Shown here one piece after another: positions 25,401 to 34,414 of a stretch of DNA of 64,000 nucleotides. The notes under the pieces were generated by a model. The model did not search any database. It was not told the DNA's origin and worked only from the letters and a program-made list of their open reading frames with translations. The DNA is taken from the NCBI GenBank assembly GCA_964592425.1, contig CAZQCG010000002.1:149736-213735 (forward strand), written 5' to 3'. How positions within the stretch are numbered: the stretch's first letter is position 1; every line of letters begins with the position of its first letter. Origin of the DNA: Viridilinea sp964592425 (GTDB lineage Bacteria > Chloroflexota > Chloroflexia > Chloroflexales > Chloroflexaceae). A program made the translations under genes and the position numbers.

Positions 25401-26264
25401 CTAGATCAGCACAATACTCAAGGCCGCTGCAACGACAAAGAGAGCCCCACCAAGCAGGGCATACTCAAGCTGCAGCCGGCGCTCCAGCCGCCCCAGGGCA
25501 TGATGTTGGAGCAGGCTTACGGCAAGGTAAAAGATGATCAGCAGCACCGTACCGGCGATCAAGAAGGTCGTAGCCCAATAGTTCAAGGCCCAGGTCGCTT
25601 CGGCCAGGATCAGGCCAACCAGCAGGGCCAGGGTGAAATTGCCAGCCCTGGGCGCATAGACCAGCAGGGCGTAGGCCAGCAAAGCAGCGGCAAGCCCAAT
25701 CAGCGAGGCCGAGTAGAGGGTACGGTAGCGTGTATAGTAGGCTGCGCTGAAGACACCAAAAGCCAGCAGGTAGCCCAGGCCCTGCAGGACAACCTGGGCC
25801 CGCTGACTGACCTCGGCATTGCGGTCAAGGGCATAGTGCTGCGCGACTAACACCAACAACAGCGAAGCGCCCGCCGCCACCAGGGCCAAGGCAAAAGCGG
25901 CACCCTCGATCACGTCGCTAAAGAGCCGGAAGAAGGCAAACGAGCCGATCACGCTGAACGAGGGCAGGATCCAGAAACTCGGCACGACCTCAAAGCGCAC
26001 AAAGCCCAGGTTGATCTGCGGCAGACTGCGCAGTTGCATCTGCGGATGCGAGCGGGCGAGCAGGTCGGCACCAGCACTGGTAATCACCACCAGCGAAGCG
26101 ATCAAAAACCACGCCAGCGTGATCGTCGGCAGGTCGCCGCCGAGGACGATCCGCAACGTATTAGGGCTACTATCGATCAGGAAAATGATCGCCAGGCCGA
26201 TCAGGATGACAAAGATGAGTGAAACGATCCGTTCATAGCGTGGCGGAGGCGAAGAACTTTGCAT
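25401..26264 (-). CDS. Polytopic membrane protein of unknown function
   Basis: 287 residues with about eight or nine hydrophobic segments and a short cytoplasmic N terminus (MQSSSPPPRYERIVSL). The first span, LIFVILIGLAIIFLI, is followed by PNTLRIVLGGDLPTITLAWF. It resembles an uncharacterised family common in Chloroflexi (possibly DUF5656; from memory, not checked). It lies 126 bases upstream of the membrane sensor gene on the same strand, and divergent from the MarR gene. Confidence 0.65.
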   Translation of the reverse strand: MQSSSPPPRYERIVSLIFVILIGLAIIFLIDSSPNTLRIVLGGDLPTITLAWFLIASLVVITSAGADLLARSHPQMQLRSLPQINLGFVRFEVVPSFWILPSFSVIGSFAFFRLFSDVIEGAAFALALVAAGASLLLVLVAQHYALDRNAEVSQRAQVVLQGLGYLLAFGVFSAAYYTRYRTLYSASLIGLAAALLAYALLVYAPRAGNFTLALLVGLILAEATWALNYWATTFLIAGTVLLIIFYLAVSLLQHHALGRLERRLQLEYALLGGALFVVAAALSIVLI

Positions 26265-26317
26265 ACCTGCCTCAACTGAAAGCCAGGCTCAACCTTGTGC
26301 AACCCATAGGCACATGG

Positions 26318-26346
26318 TTGACATAGCCTGTTGATAGTGTTATCTT
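26318..26346 (+). promoter_or_regulatory. Near-consensus promoter of the MarR gene
   Basis: TTGACA at 26318-26323, exactly 17 bases, TATCTT at 26341-26346. Directed to the right towards the MarR ATG at 26485, with a leader of about 130 bases. Confidence 0.7.
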
Positions 26347-26359
26347 GGCCAAAGCCAAG
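26344..26359. promoter_or_regulatory. Candidate MarR operator palindrome
   Basis: CTTGGC (26344-26349), CAAA, GCCAAG (26354-26359): a perfect 6-base inverted repeat that overlaps the -10 box and expected transcription start of the MarR promoter. The position fits autorepression, which is inference. Confidence 0.5.
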
Positions 26360-26484
26360 TCATTATAGCGGATACCTCTCGCCGGTCAATCAAGCCTGGG
26401 CGCAGCGCTTGCCAGGCTAGCTTTGCCTTTTGATCTTTGGGGAAGGTTACTATTGATCAATTTAGCAAGCAGGATCTAACGTTT

Positions 26485-26967
26485 ATGAGTGTGCATGCAG
26501 AACCTTCCACCCCCGATCCAAGTGGCCCGGAGTTTGAAGCCTACACCCTCCTGCGCCAGATCAACGCTATGATGGAGACTTACAATCGCTACGATCTGCG
26601 CGGCGAGGATCTGACGCTGCCTCAGTTTATGATCCTGAACTATGCGACCAGCGACGGGGTTCCCCTGAGTGAGATCAGTACCCGTATGCTCTGTGACAAC
26701 AGCAACCTGACCGGAATTGTCGATCGGTTGATCACCAAAGGTTATGTTGAGCGCCGCCCAGATCCCCATGATCGACGGGTCAACCTGATCTGCCTGACCG
26801 ATGTCGGCAGCGAGAAGCTACGCCGCATCAAGCCGCGCCACCATGCTGGCGTGCGCCGCCGCATGCGTTCACTCTCCAACACCGAGGTGCAGACTTTGCG
26901 CGTGCTGCTTCAGCAACTCTTTGACGGCCTGCAGGACACACCGGGCGCTGAGGAGACGCCCGCTTGA
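26485..26967 (+). CDS. MarR-family transcriptional regulator
   Basis: 160 residues, winged helix-turn-helix: LTLPQFMILNYATSDGVPLS, the recognition helix in STRMLCDNSNLTGIVDRLITKG and the wing YVERRPDPHDRRVNLICLTD. Effector unknown. ATG 26485 with AGGA about 10 bases upstream; an extension to TTG 26437 is not favoured. It converges on the flippase-like gene at 26991 and is divergent from the polytopic protein at 25401-26264, either of which could be a target. Confidence 0.92.
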   Translation: MSVHAEPSTPDPSGPEFEAYTLLRQINAMMETYNRYDLRGEDLTLPQFMILNYATSDGVPLSEISTRMLCDNSNLTGIVDRLITKGYVERRPDPHDRRVNLICLTDVGSEKLRRIKPRHHAGVRRRMRSLSNTEVQTLRVLLQQLFDGLQDTPGAEETPA

Positions 26968-26990
26968 GTAGGGGTGGGAAACTTACCACC

Positions 26991-28022
26991 CTACTGGATA
27001 TCATCACTAGACGAGGACGGTAGATCCATCGATGGCACCTCTTCGTGCATAAGCCAGTGGTAGGCCACGGCGGCAACCGGAGCCAGCAACCAGAAGTTGA
27101 AGAGGCGGAAGATGATCGCCCCCGGGACGGCCGCCTGTCCGGCACCAAGCTGGCTGAGTACCGCCACGAGAGCCGCCTCGACGGTGCCGCCACCACCTGG
27201 GAGCACGTTGAAGGTTGAAGTGATCAGCGCAACCCCGAAGGCCGCCAGCACAGCCCAGAGACTCAGACTGGCCCCGAAGGCATAGAGCGCCATCTGCATC
27301 GCCAGACTGTGGCCGGTCAACGCCGTTAGCTGAATAAGCACCAGCAGGACTACGTCACGCCGACGGCTGGCCAGCAGGCTGCGTCCGAGCTCAAGCTCGT
27401 CGATCAGTCTGTCGGCCCAACTACCCGTCCAGCGCTGACCGACCATACGACCCACTGTGCGCTGAAGAGCCCCCAGCCAGCGCTTGAGTGTCGACACGGG
27501 GCGGGTCAAGACCACCGCCGCACTGCCGATCACCGCCAGGGCTGCGACACCGGCAAAATAGCTCGCTCGCCCGGTCGCCATGCCATGCACGGTCAGAAAG
27601 GTCAGGCTGAAGCCAAAGAGCAAGAGCATCGCCATCGCGTAGCTCAAGGTCTCGAGCGAGGCAATCAGGGCTGACTCGCCCTGGCTCACGCCCCGCCGAC
27701 TAAAATTGCTGATCAGAAAGGCATAGCTGCCCACGCCGCCCGCTGGCACCGACTGACTGATCACAATCGCCACCAGGGCCGTGGCCCAAAGGCGGAGCAT
27801 ACTCATACGGTAGCCAAGCGAGCGTAAGGCAACGTTAAAGACCTGCGCACTGATCAGGTAGCTGACGATGATCATCACAAATGAGGCGACCAGCCATTGC
27901 GGGCGGGCCTCATCTAACAGGCGAAAGGCATCAACAATCCAGGCACGGTTGAGGAAAGCCAGAACCACAATAAGGATGCTGATGATGATGCTGGTGAGCA
28001 ACTTCCAGGGCAGTCGACGCAT
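26991..28022 (-). CDS. Lysylphosphatidylglycerol synthase TM-region family membrane protein 2
   Basis: 343 residues with about seven or eight membrane segments. Family signs are FVMIIVSYLISAQVFNVALR, SQSVPAGGVGSYAFLISNF (loop corresponding to the P-G-K/GG loop) and NVLPGGGGTVEAALVA near the end. It has no synthetase domain. ATG 28022 has AGGAAAGG 7 bases upstream, which decides the start against 28070. It is distant from the paralogue at 10200. It follows the acylphosphatase gene by 82 bases on the same strand. The C-terminal tail is acidic and Ser-rich (PSSSSDDIQ). Confidence 0.85.
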   Translation of the reverse strand: MRRLPWKLLTSIIISILIVVLAFLNRAWIVDAFRLLDEARPQWLVASFVMIIVSYLISAQVFNVALRSLGYRMSMLRLWATALVAIVISQSVPAGGVGSYAFLISNFSRRGVSQGESALIASLETLSYAMAMLLLFGFSLTFLTVHGMATGRASYFAGVAALAVIGSAAVVLTRPVSTLKRWLGALQRTVGRMVGQRWTGSWADRLIDELELGRSLLASRRRDVVLLVLIQLTALTGHSLAMQMALYAFGASLSLWAVLAAFGVALITSTFNVLPGGGGTVEAALVAVLSQLGAGQAAVPGAIIFRLFNFWLLAPVAAVAYHWLMHEEVPSMDLPSSSSDDIQ

Positions 28023-28104
28023 CGGGGCGTCCTTTCCTGGCGCAACAGATGAGATCAGTTTGCGATCCATAACGTCCACCGCTAAGGGTGGGGTGCTGTC
28101 CTCC

Positions 28105-28383
28105 TTACCAGGCAATGACAAAGGCACCCTCTTTTCCGGTCGGCTCTTGCCAGACCACCTCAACCCGCTCAACAATCGCCTGGGAAGGACCGCTGTAGCA
28201 CCAACTCACCATGCGTTGCACGGCAGGTCGGGTACCCTCAAAGACGATCTCGACTCGACCATCTTCGCAGTTGCGCACCCAGCCCTCAACCCCAGCCTGG
28301 CGCGCACGGTCACGCGCATAGGCCCGAAAGCTCACCCCTTGCACACGGCCCGTGATCATGACATGTGCGCGTACCCGATCCAT
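28105..28383 (-). CDS. acyP: Acylphosphatase
   Basis: 92 residues, the family size. Seen: MITGRVQGVSFRAYARDRAR (catalytic Arg in V-Q-G-V-x-F-R) and GVEGWVRNCEDGRVEIVFEG (catalytic Asn in W-V-R-N). It hydrolyses acyl phosphates such as 1,3-bisphosphoglycerate and carbamoyl phosphate. AGGAG lies 13 bases before ATG 28383. Acylphosphatases share their fold with the HypF N terminus, but this one is free-standing. Confidence 0.94.
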   Translation of the reverse strand: MDRVRAHVMITGRVQGVSFRAYARDRARQAGVEGWVRNCEDGRVEIVFEGTRPAVQRMVSWCYSGPSQAIVERVEVVWQEPTGKEGAFVIAW

Positions 28384-28442
28384 ATCTGACTGTGACTCCT
28401 CTGGTAGCACCCCTTCGCCGTGCAACATCTGAGCCGCATGGC

Positions 28443-28471
28443 AGTATACCGTAGGGCTTTGTGTGACGCAA
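28443..28471 (-). promoter_or_regulatory. Promoter for the acylphosphatase gene
   Basis: Minus strand: TTGCGT (28471-28466), 17 bases, TATACT (28448-28443), 60 bases before ATG 28383. The -35 match is only partial. Confidence 0.5.
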
Positions 28472-28564
28472 TGGCTATGAGTCCGGCCTGACCCGCCCCC
28501 ATGGTATACTGCGGACAAGAATCGTATGCCTAACGAGCCGGTAGCAACGGTCTGGAACGAGCCC

Positions 28565-30376
28565 ATGGTTGATCAGGCGCGCATCCGTAACTTCTGTATT
28601 ATTGCTCACGTTGACCACGGTAAAACCACGCTTTCGGATCGGCTGCTGCAGATGACGAGCACCGTCACCGACCGCGAGCGCCGTGAGCAGCACCTTGACT
28701 CGATGGATCTCGAGCGCGAGCGAGGGATTACGATCAAGCTCAAGGCGGTTCGGATGCAGTACCAGGCCGTCGATGGCGAGCAGTATATACTCAACCTGAT
28801 CGACACCCCCGGCCATGTTGACTTCTCCTACGAGGTCGGGCGCTCACTGGCCGCATGTGAGGGGGCCTTGCTGGTAGTCGATGCGGCCCAGGGGATTGAG
28901 GCCCAGACTCTTGCCAATGTTTACCTGGCCATGGAGCACGACCTGACGATCATTCCGGTGATCAATAAGATCGATCTGCCCGGAGCCCATCCCCATGAGG
29001 TGGCGGATGAGATCGAGAAGGTGATCGGTATCCCCGCCGAAGAGGCGATCATGGCCTCGGCCAAAGAGGGCCTTGGCGTGCCTGAGATCCTCGCGGCAAT
29101 CGTGACGCGCATTCCGCCGCCCCACGGCCAGCATGATCGCCCCACCCGTGCGCTGATCTTCGATTCGCACTATGATCCCTATAAGGGTGTGATCGCTGCG
29201 GTGCGGGTGGTCGACGGTAGCCTACTCAGCGGGGCACGGGTGCAGTTTATCGGCACGGGGGCCCGCACCGAGAGCCTTGAGATCGGCTGCTTCCGCCCCG
29301 CCATGCAGCCCCTGCCGGTGCTTAACACCGGCGAGGTGGGTTATCTTGCCACTGGCCTCAAGACCGTTGAAGAGTGCCAGGTCGGCGATACGATCACGCT
29401 GGCTGAGCAACCCGCCGAGGCAGCACTGCCCGGCTATCGCCCGGCTAAACCGATGGTCTTCGCCGGACTCTACCCGGTCGACAGCAACGCTTACCCTGAG
29501 TTGCGCGACGCCCTCGAAAAGCTCAAACTCAACGATGCCGCGCTCTCCTTTCAGCCCGAAAGCTCGTCCGCCCTTGGCTTCGGCTTTCGCTGCGGCTTTC
29601 TCGGCCTGCTGCATATGGATATCGTGCGCGAACGGCTTGAGCGTGAATATAACCTTGACCTGCTGATTACCGCCCCTAGCGTCGAATATGAGGTGCTGCT
29701 CACCGATGGTGAGATCATTACCGTCGCCAATCCCTCTGAAATGCCTGAAGTCAGCAAGCTTGCTTCCATCGAAGAGCCGGTGGTACAGATCAGCGTGATC
29801 GCCCCCAGCCGCTATATCGGCACGATTATGAGCCTGGTAACGAACCGCCGCGGGACCTTCGAGGCTATGGAGTACCTTGATCCGACCAGAGTGCTGCTCA
29901 AGTATCGGATGCCGCTGGCCGAAATTGTGATCGATTTCTATGATCAACTGAAGAGCCGCACCCAGGGCTATGCCTCGCTCGACTATAGCCTGAGCGGCTA
30001 CCAGCAGGCCGACCTGGTCAAGCTTGATATCCTGGTCAACCAGGCTTCGGTTGATGCGCTCTCGTTGATTGTCCACCGCGAGTTTGCCTATCAGCGCGGG
30101 CGCGATCTGGTCGAACGCCTGCGCCAACTCATCCCTCGTCAGATGTTCGAGGTGCCGATCCAGGCCAGTATCGGTAGCAAGGTGATCGCCCGCGAGACGG
30201 TACGGGCGATGCGCAAGGACGTCCTTGCCAAGTGTTATGGCGGTGATATTACGCGCAAACGTAAATTGCTCGAGAAGCAAAAAGAGGGCAAGAAACGTAT
30301 GAAGATGGTCGGGAACGTCGAGATTCCCCAGGAGGCCTTTATGGCGATCCTCTCGCTTGGCGAGGAGGCCGTATGA
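28565..30376 (+). CDS. lepA: Elongation factor 4 (ribosomal back-translocase LepA)
   Basis: 603 residues. GTPase motifs AHVDHGKTTLSDRLL (G1), ERERGITIK (G2), DTPGHVDFSYEV (G3) and NKIDLP (G4). The LepA-specific C-terminal domain is present (SYEVLLTDGEIITVANPSEMP region, CYGGDITRKRKLLEKQKEGK at the end). Binds the 70S ribosome and aids initiation or back-translocation under stress. The N terminus MVDQARIRNF at 28565 fits the family better than the 13-residue-longer start at 28526. A TATACT box lies at 28505-28510. Coupled to the next gene by an ATGA overlap. Confidence 0.97.
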   Translation: MVDQARIRNFCIIAHVDHGKTTLSDRLLQMTSTVTDRERREQHLDSMDLERERGITIKLKAVRMQYQAVDGEQYILNLIDTPGHVDFSYEVGRSLAACEGALLVVDAAQGIEAQTLANVYLAMEHDLTIIPVINKIDLPGAHPHEVADEIEKVIGIPAEEAIMASAKEGLGVPEILAAIVTRIPPPHGQHDRPTRALIFDSHYDPYKGVIAAVRVVDGSLLSGARVQFIGTGARTESLEIGCFRPAMQPLPVLNTGEVGYLATGLKTVEECQVGDTITLAEQPAEAALPGYRPAKPMVFAGLYPVDSNAYPELRDALEKLKLNDAALSFQPESSSALGFGFRCGFLGLLHMDIVRERLEREYNLDLLITAPSVEYEVLLTDGEIITVANPSEMPEVSKLASIEEPVVQISVIAPSRYIGTIMSLVTNRRGTFEAMEYLDPTRVLLKYRMPLAEIVIDFYDQLKSRTQGYASLDYSLSGYQQADLVKLDILVNQASVDALSLIVHREFAYQRGRDLVERLRQLIPRQMFEVPIQASIGSKVIARETVRAMRKDVLAKCYGGDITRKRKLLEKQKEGKKRMKMVGNVEIPQEAFMAILSLGEEAV

Positions 30377-31311
30377 TCAGGCGCAGCATGCCGTTCCTGT
30401 TGATTATGCTCGGCCTGTTGCTCGGTGCCTGCCAGAGTACCGACAACGGGCAGCAACTCCTCCCGCCTCCTTCCACTGACAGCCCGGTGATCTTCCGGCT
30501 TGGCAGCGACGAATATAGGCTGGCCGATTTCGAGCAGCGCCTTGAACGCGATACGGCCGCCTCAATTATGGGCCTGCTGGCCCAGGGTAAGACCCGCGCC
30601 GAGGTTGAGCAAGAAGCGATCGACTTTGATGTGCGTAATCAGATCTTTGAACAGTGGCTGCAGGATCTACTGCTCGCCCGTTATGCCCGCCAGAACGGCA
30701 TCGGCGTCGATGCGGCCAATGTTGATGCCGAGGTGCTGGGCAACCTTGCGCCTGCCGACAACAGTCAGTTCATCATCACCACCGACGAGCGGATGCGCAG
30801 CGCAAACCAGCAGGTTACACTTGAGGTGATTGCCCGGCATACGCGTGCGCCGATGTTGCACCTGCGCCAGATCATTGTGGCCGACCAGGCAACCGCTGAG
30901 GCCCTGCAGGCCGAACTGGCTGGTGGGGCCCGCTTCGCCACCCTCGCCGCCCAGCATTCGCTTGATCCGTCCGCCCAGGGTAACGGCGGCGACCCTGGCT
31001 GGCTGGCGATTGGTAGCCTGCCGCCTGAGCTGGAAGAGGCCGCCGCCGCCAGCCCGCTCAACACGGTGAGCATCGTCAGCTCAGGGCAGGGTTACCACGT
31101 CTTCGAGGTGCTCGATCGCAATGATGATCGGCCCTTCTCTAGCTTCAACGAGCTGCGGGCAACCCCCAATGCGCAGGAATATTACGAGGCAACCTTTGTG
31201 CCCTGGTTCGCCGAGTTGCGGGCAACGGCCGAAGATAGTGGTGACTTAGTGCTGGCCGAAAATTTCGACCCCAATAGCGCCGCGCTGCCCTTCCCTGAGG
31301 GAACGCCATGA
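30373..31311 (+). CDS. PpiC/PrsA-type peptidyl-prolyl isomerase lipoprotein
   Basis: 312 residues. Signal peptide with lipobox LLGAC, giving a lipid-anchored Cys at about 20. A helical chaperone region (SurA-N-like, ~45-155) is followed by a parvulin domain (~160-255): HLRQIIVADQATAEALQ, LDPSAQGNGGDPGWLAIGS, GQGYHVFEVLDR. It likely helps fold exported proteins at the cell surface. The ATG overlaps the lepA stop (ATGA), and its own stop overlaps mazG in the same way, so the three genes are translationally coupled. Confidence 0.92.
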   Translation: MIRRSMPFLLIMLGLLLGACQSTDNGQQLLPPPSTDSPVIFRLGSDEYRLADFEQRLERDTAASIMGLLAQGKTRAEVEQEAIDFDVRNQIFEQWLQDLLLARYARQNGIGVDAANVDAEVLGNLAPADNSQFIITTDERMRSANQQVTLEVIARHTRAPMLHLRQIIVADQATAEALQAELAGGARFATLAAQHSLDPSAQGNGGDPGWLAIGSLPPELEEAAAASPLNTVSIVSSGQGYHVFEVLDRNDDRPFSSFNELRATPNAQEYYEATFVPWFAELRATAEDSGDLVLAENFDPNSAALPFPEGTP

Positions 31312-32477
31312 TCGGGGCTTTGCTCAAGCCTGTTGCCACCGCCCTTGAGCTCAACCTCGAGGGCGGTCTTCAACTCTGGGAGACCACGGCGCTGCTTGAG
31401 GCTGCACGGCCTGCTGGCCTCCCTCCTGCGGAACCAGCGACGGGGGTACGCTCATGGGCGGCGAACCAGGGCCTGGCCAGCTATACGCCGCCACCAGCCC
31501 CTTTCCCGCTGGCCCCCACCGTGCCCGCCCTGCTCTGGTGGCGCAAACCACCGCCCCCTGCTGCCCTCGCCAACCTGCTTGCCGCACGCTATCCCACAGC
31601 GCACCCCCTGACTCTGGCCGCCTGTGATCCAGCCGGGGTTCTCACGGCCCACCGCAGGCTAAACCTGGCCGACCTGGCTGGCACAAGCTGGCCGAGCGGG
31701 GCCTACGGGCTGCTCGCCCTGCCGCCCCTCAGTCTCGACCAGCGCGGGGCCGACGGCCTGCGCTGGGTGATCACTCGCCTGCTTGGGCCGGGTGGCTGCC
31801 CCTGGGATGTACGCCAGTCCCACCAGGATCTGCGCAAGGCCCTGCTCGAAGAGACCCACGAGGTGCTTGAGGCGCTTGATACGGGTGACATCGCCGGGCT
31901 GAGCGAAGAGCTAGGTGACCTGCTGATCGCCATCTTTAGCCATAGCGAGATGGCCCGCCAGGCCGGACACTTCGATCTCGAGACGGTCTTTGCACAGATC
32001 TGCAGCAAACTCATCCGCCGCCATCCCCACGTCTTCGCACAACTCAGCGTGGAGGGCGAAGGCCAGGTGCTACAGAACTGGGAACAGATCAAGGCCGCCG
32101 AGCGGGCTGAACAAGGGCGCGTGCGGGCCAGTCTCCTCGATGGGGTGCCTCCCAGTCTGCCAGCCCTCGCGACGGCCCAGACACTGGGCCACAAAGCCGC
32201 CCGGGCTGGCTTCAACTGGCAGGTTCAGGCGCAGATCTGGGCCAAACTACACGAGGAACTGGACGAACTGGCTGAAGCTGCAACCTCCGGCGATCAGGCC
32301 CACATGGGCGAGGAGTTGGGCGATACGCTCTTTACACTGACCCGCCTGGCCGACTGGCTACACCTGGACGCCGAGGCCGTATTACGTGAGGCCAACCACA
32401 AGTTTCGGCGGCGCTTCGCCCATCTCGAAGCTGCCGCAGCCCACGACGGTGTAGCCCTGCACGAGCCACAGCCTTGA
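31308..32477 (+). CDS. mazG: MazG-family nucleoside triphosphate pyrophosphohydrolase
   Basis: 389 residues. Two MazG all-alpha domains occupy ~150-265 (LLGPGGCPWDVRQSHQDLRK, EETHEVLEAL, EELGDLLIAIF) and ~280-385 (EELDELAEAA, EELGDTLFTLTRLADWL), with the E-E-x-x-E and E-x-x-D metal ligands. Residues 1-145 are Pro/Ala-rich and may be a shrunken form of the tetrapyrrole-methylase domain found in YabN-type proteins; no SAM motif is visible. It hydrolyses abnormal NTPs to NMPs. Coupled to the isomerase gene by ATGA. Confidence 0.92.
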   Translation: MIGALLKPVATALELNLEGGLQLWETTALLEAARPAGLPPAEPATGVRSWAANQGLASYTPPPAPFPLAPTVPALLWWRKPPPPAALANLLAARYPTAHPLTLAACDPAGVLTAHRRLNLADLAGTSWPSGAYGLLALPPLSLDQRGADGLRWVITRLLGPGGCPWDVRQSHQDLRKALLEETHEVLEALDTGDIAGLSEELGDLLIAIFSHSEMARQAGHFDLETVFAQICSKLIRRHPHVFAQLSVEGEGQVLQNWEQIKAAERAEQGRVRASLLDGVPPSLPALATAQTLGHKAARAGFNWQVQAQIWAKLHEELDELAEAATSGDQAHMGEELGDTLFTLTRLADWLHLDAEAVLREANHKFRRRFAHLEAAAAHDGVALHEPQP

Positions 32478-32564
32478 GCAACTTTTGAGCCTCTGGGCGA
32501 CAGCCAAGGCTGCTGAGCGGCCCTGAATGAAGAGGTGACACCGCCCAGAGGGAAACATCTGCCT

Positions 32565-32783
32565 ATGCCCAAGCCGCCCCTGGAACTCATGCTGCACGAC
32601 CTGGTACAACTGCGCAAAAGCCACCCGTGCGGCGGCGACCAGTGGCGGATTGTGCGCCTCGGTGCCGAGGTTGGGCTGCGCTGTGCGACATGTGGGCGCA
32701 AGATCTTCTTGCCACGCAGTGAGCTTGAACGCCGCATCAAGCGACTGATCGAGCGCGGCTCCGACCCGAGTGTAGGCCAGTGA
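32565..32783 (+). CDS. DUF951-family small protein
   Basis: 72 residues. ELMLHDLVQLRKSHPCGGDQ, then WRIVRLGAEVGLRCATCGRK and LPRSELERRIKRL match DUF951: a K-x-HPCG element, a C-x-x-C element and a basic helix. The Cys residues probably bind a metal. Function unknown, possibly nucleic acid binding. ATG 32565 agrees with family length; a GTG at 32535 would add ten unrelated residues. Confidence 0.87.
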   Translation: MPKPPLELMLHDLVQLRKSHPCGGDQWRIVRLGAEVGLRCATCGRKIFLPRSELERRIKRLIERGSDPSVGQ

Positions 32784-32936
32784 CAAGTGATAAATGCGCT
32801 CTGGCGTTCCGCAGTTGCTCCGTCAGGCACCCAAGGAGGTGCACCTGGAGGTTTTGATGGTATTATGCAAAGACCCTGGGGCAAAGCAACTGGCCCTGCT
32901 GCGCCTGCCGGTCGGTTTAGCCACAAGAGGTGTTGC

Positions 32937-34385
32937 GTGTCGCCATGGGTTACGCGCATAGGCTCGCCACACGCTGCCCGTTCAGCCATATGGGGTTACG
33001 CCGGGCTTGCCCTGGCTCTGCTGATCGCCCTGTTCGGTGCAGGCTTGCTCAGCCCTGGCGGATCGGTTGCGGCCCAGGCGCGTGGCCCGATCTACACCCT
33101 GGATCTGGACGGGGTAATCGGGCGCTACAGTGTGGACTTCCTGCGGCGGGCGCTGCACGAGGCCGAGGCTGCCGATGCCGAGGTACTCATCGTGCGCCTG
33201 TCCAGCTCAGGGGCCGTGCTCAGTGATTTGCGTGCAGTGGCCGACGACCTGGCCGTGGCCAGTGTGCCGATCGTGGTCTACGTGGCACCCCCAGGGACAC
33301 AGAGCGGCGCAGCCGGGGTCTGGCTGCTCTCGGCGGCGCACATTGCGGCAATGGCCCCCAATACCAGCCTGGGCCTGGCCACACCACTGATCGACCCACG
33401 CACCAGCCTGAGCGAGCCGACCCGCGAGCTGTTGCGCAGCGAGGTGATCGATCAGCTGCAAAGCTGGAACGACGAGCGTGGGCGTAACAGTGGCTGGGTT
33501 GACCAGGCGGTACGCACCGGCATCGTGCTCAACAACGAGCAGGCCAGTGCTGCCCAGCCACCGATGGTTGACATCATCGCCCTGGATCGCAACGAGTTGC
33601 AGATCCTGCTTGAGGGGCGTCTGGTTCGCATGGCCGACGGTGAGGAGCGTACTCTAGCCACGCTGGGCCGAACCACGCAACCCCTCGCCCCGACCCTGCC
33701 GGAGCAGATCCTGCTGCTGCTGGCCAACCCCACCATTGCCTTTCTCTTCCTGGTACTGGCCGGCATTGCCATCTATGCGGAACTGGTGACGCCGACCGTC
33801 GGAGCCCTGGCTGCCATCGGTGTCGTCATGCTCGGCGCGGCCTTCGTCGGCCTGGTGGCCCTGCCGGTAAACTGGCTGGCCGTGCTGGGCGTCTTCATCG
33901 CCTTCGGGCTGATTGCCGCCGACCTCTTTCTGACTTCGCATGGCGCAGTTAGCGTGATTGGACTGATCATTATGGTGTTCAGTGCCATGACAATGTTTGA
34001 CCCGGCCCAGGCACCCGGCGTCTCGGTGGCGCTCTGGGCCATCCTGCTGGTCACAGTAGGCATCGCCTCGTTCGCCGCCATGGGCATCTACCTGGCGGTA
34101 CGCACACGCAAACGGCCCATTGCTACTGGCCAGGAGGGCCTGGTCGGACGCATGGCCGAAGTACGCCGCCGCCTCGAACCGGAAGGTATGGTCTTTGTCG
34201 AAGGGGCCCTCTGGCGGGCCGTGAGTGAAGAGGGCCCGGTCGAAACCGGTGAATGGGTGCAAGTCACTGGCGTCTACGAGCTGCGCCTGTCCGTGCGACG
34301 CCCGCCCGATGAAGCAGATGCCAGGGGGCCACAAGCCGAGCCAGGCGGAAGCCAGAGGGGCGCAGCCTCTCTGAAAAAAGACTGA
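32937..34385 (+). CDS. Long-form NfeD membrane protein with an apparently inactive ClpP-like domain
   Basis: 482 residues from GTG 32937 (AAGAGG 6 bases upstream). Signal peptide, a ClpP/SppA-like domain (~45-215: GPIYTLDLDGVIGRYSVDFL, LAVASVPIVVYVAPPGTQSG, SAAHIAAMAPNTSLGLATP), four or five membrane segments (~260-400) and a C-terminal NfeD OB-fold (~415-465: GQEGLVGRMAEVRRRLEPEG, GALWRAVSEEG). In active relatives the Ser sits in a loop like P-x-G-x-x-A-A-S-A-G; here that loop reads PPGTQSGAAG, so the nucleophile seems lost. It precedes a slipin gene by 29 bases, the conserved NfeD-stomatin pairing. Membrane quality control is the usual proposal. Confidence 0.88.
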   Translation: MSPWVTRIGSPHAARSAIWGYAGLALALLIALFGAGLLSPGGSVAAQARGPIYTLDLDGVIGRYSVDFLRRALHEAEAADAEVLIVRLSSSGAVLSDLRAVADDLAVASVPIVVYVAPPGTQSGAAGVWLLSAAHIAAMAPNTSLGLATPLIDPRTSLSEPTRELLRSEVIDQLQSWNDERGRNSGWVDQAVRTGIVLNNEQASAAQPPMVDIIALDRNELQILLEGRLVRMADGEERTLATLGRTTQPLAPTLPEQILLLLANPTIAFLFLVLAGIAIYAELVTPTVGALAAIGVVMLGAAFVGLVALPVNWLAVLGVFIAFGLIAADLFLTSHGAVSVIGLIIMVFSAMTMFDPAQAPGVSVALWAILLVTVGIASFAAMGIYLAVRTRKRPIATGQEGLVGRMAEVRRRLEPEGMVFVEGALWRAVSEEGPVETGEWVQVTGVYELRLSVRRPPDEADARGPQAEPGGSQRGAASLKKD

Positions 34386-34414
34386 ACGTATCCGTAGTCA
34401 AGAGGAGCGCAGCG

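Noticed and set aside
29222..30280. Minus-strand open frame of 352 codons
   Set aside because: Antisense to lepA, which is unambiguous.
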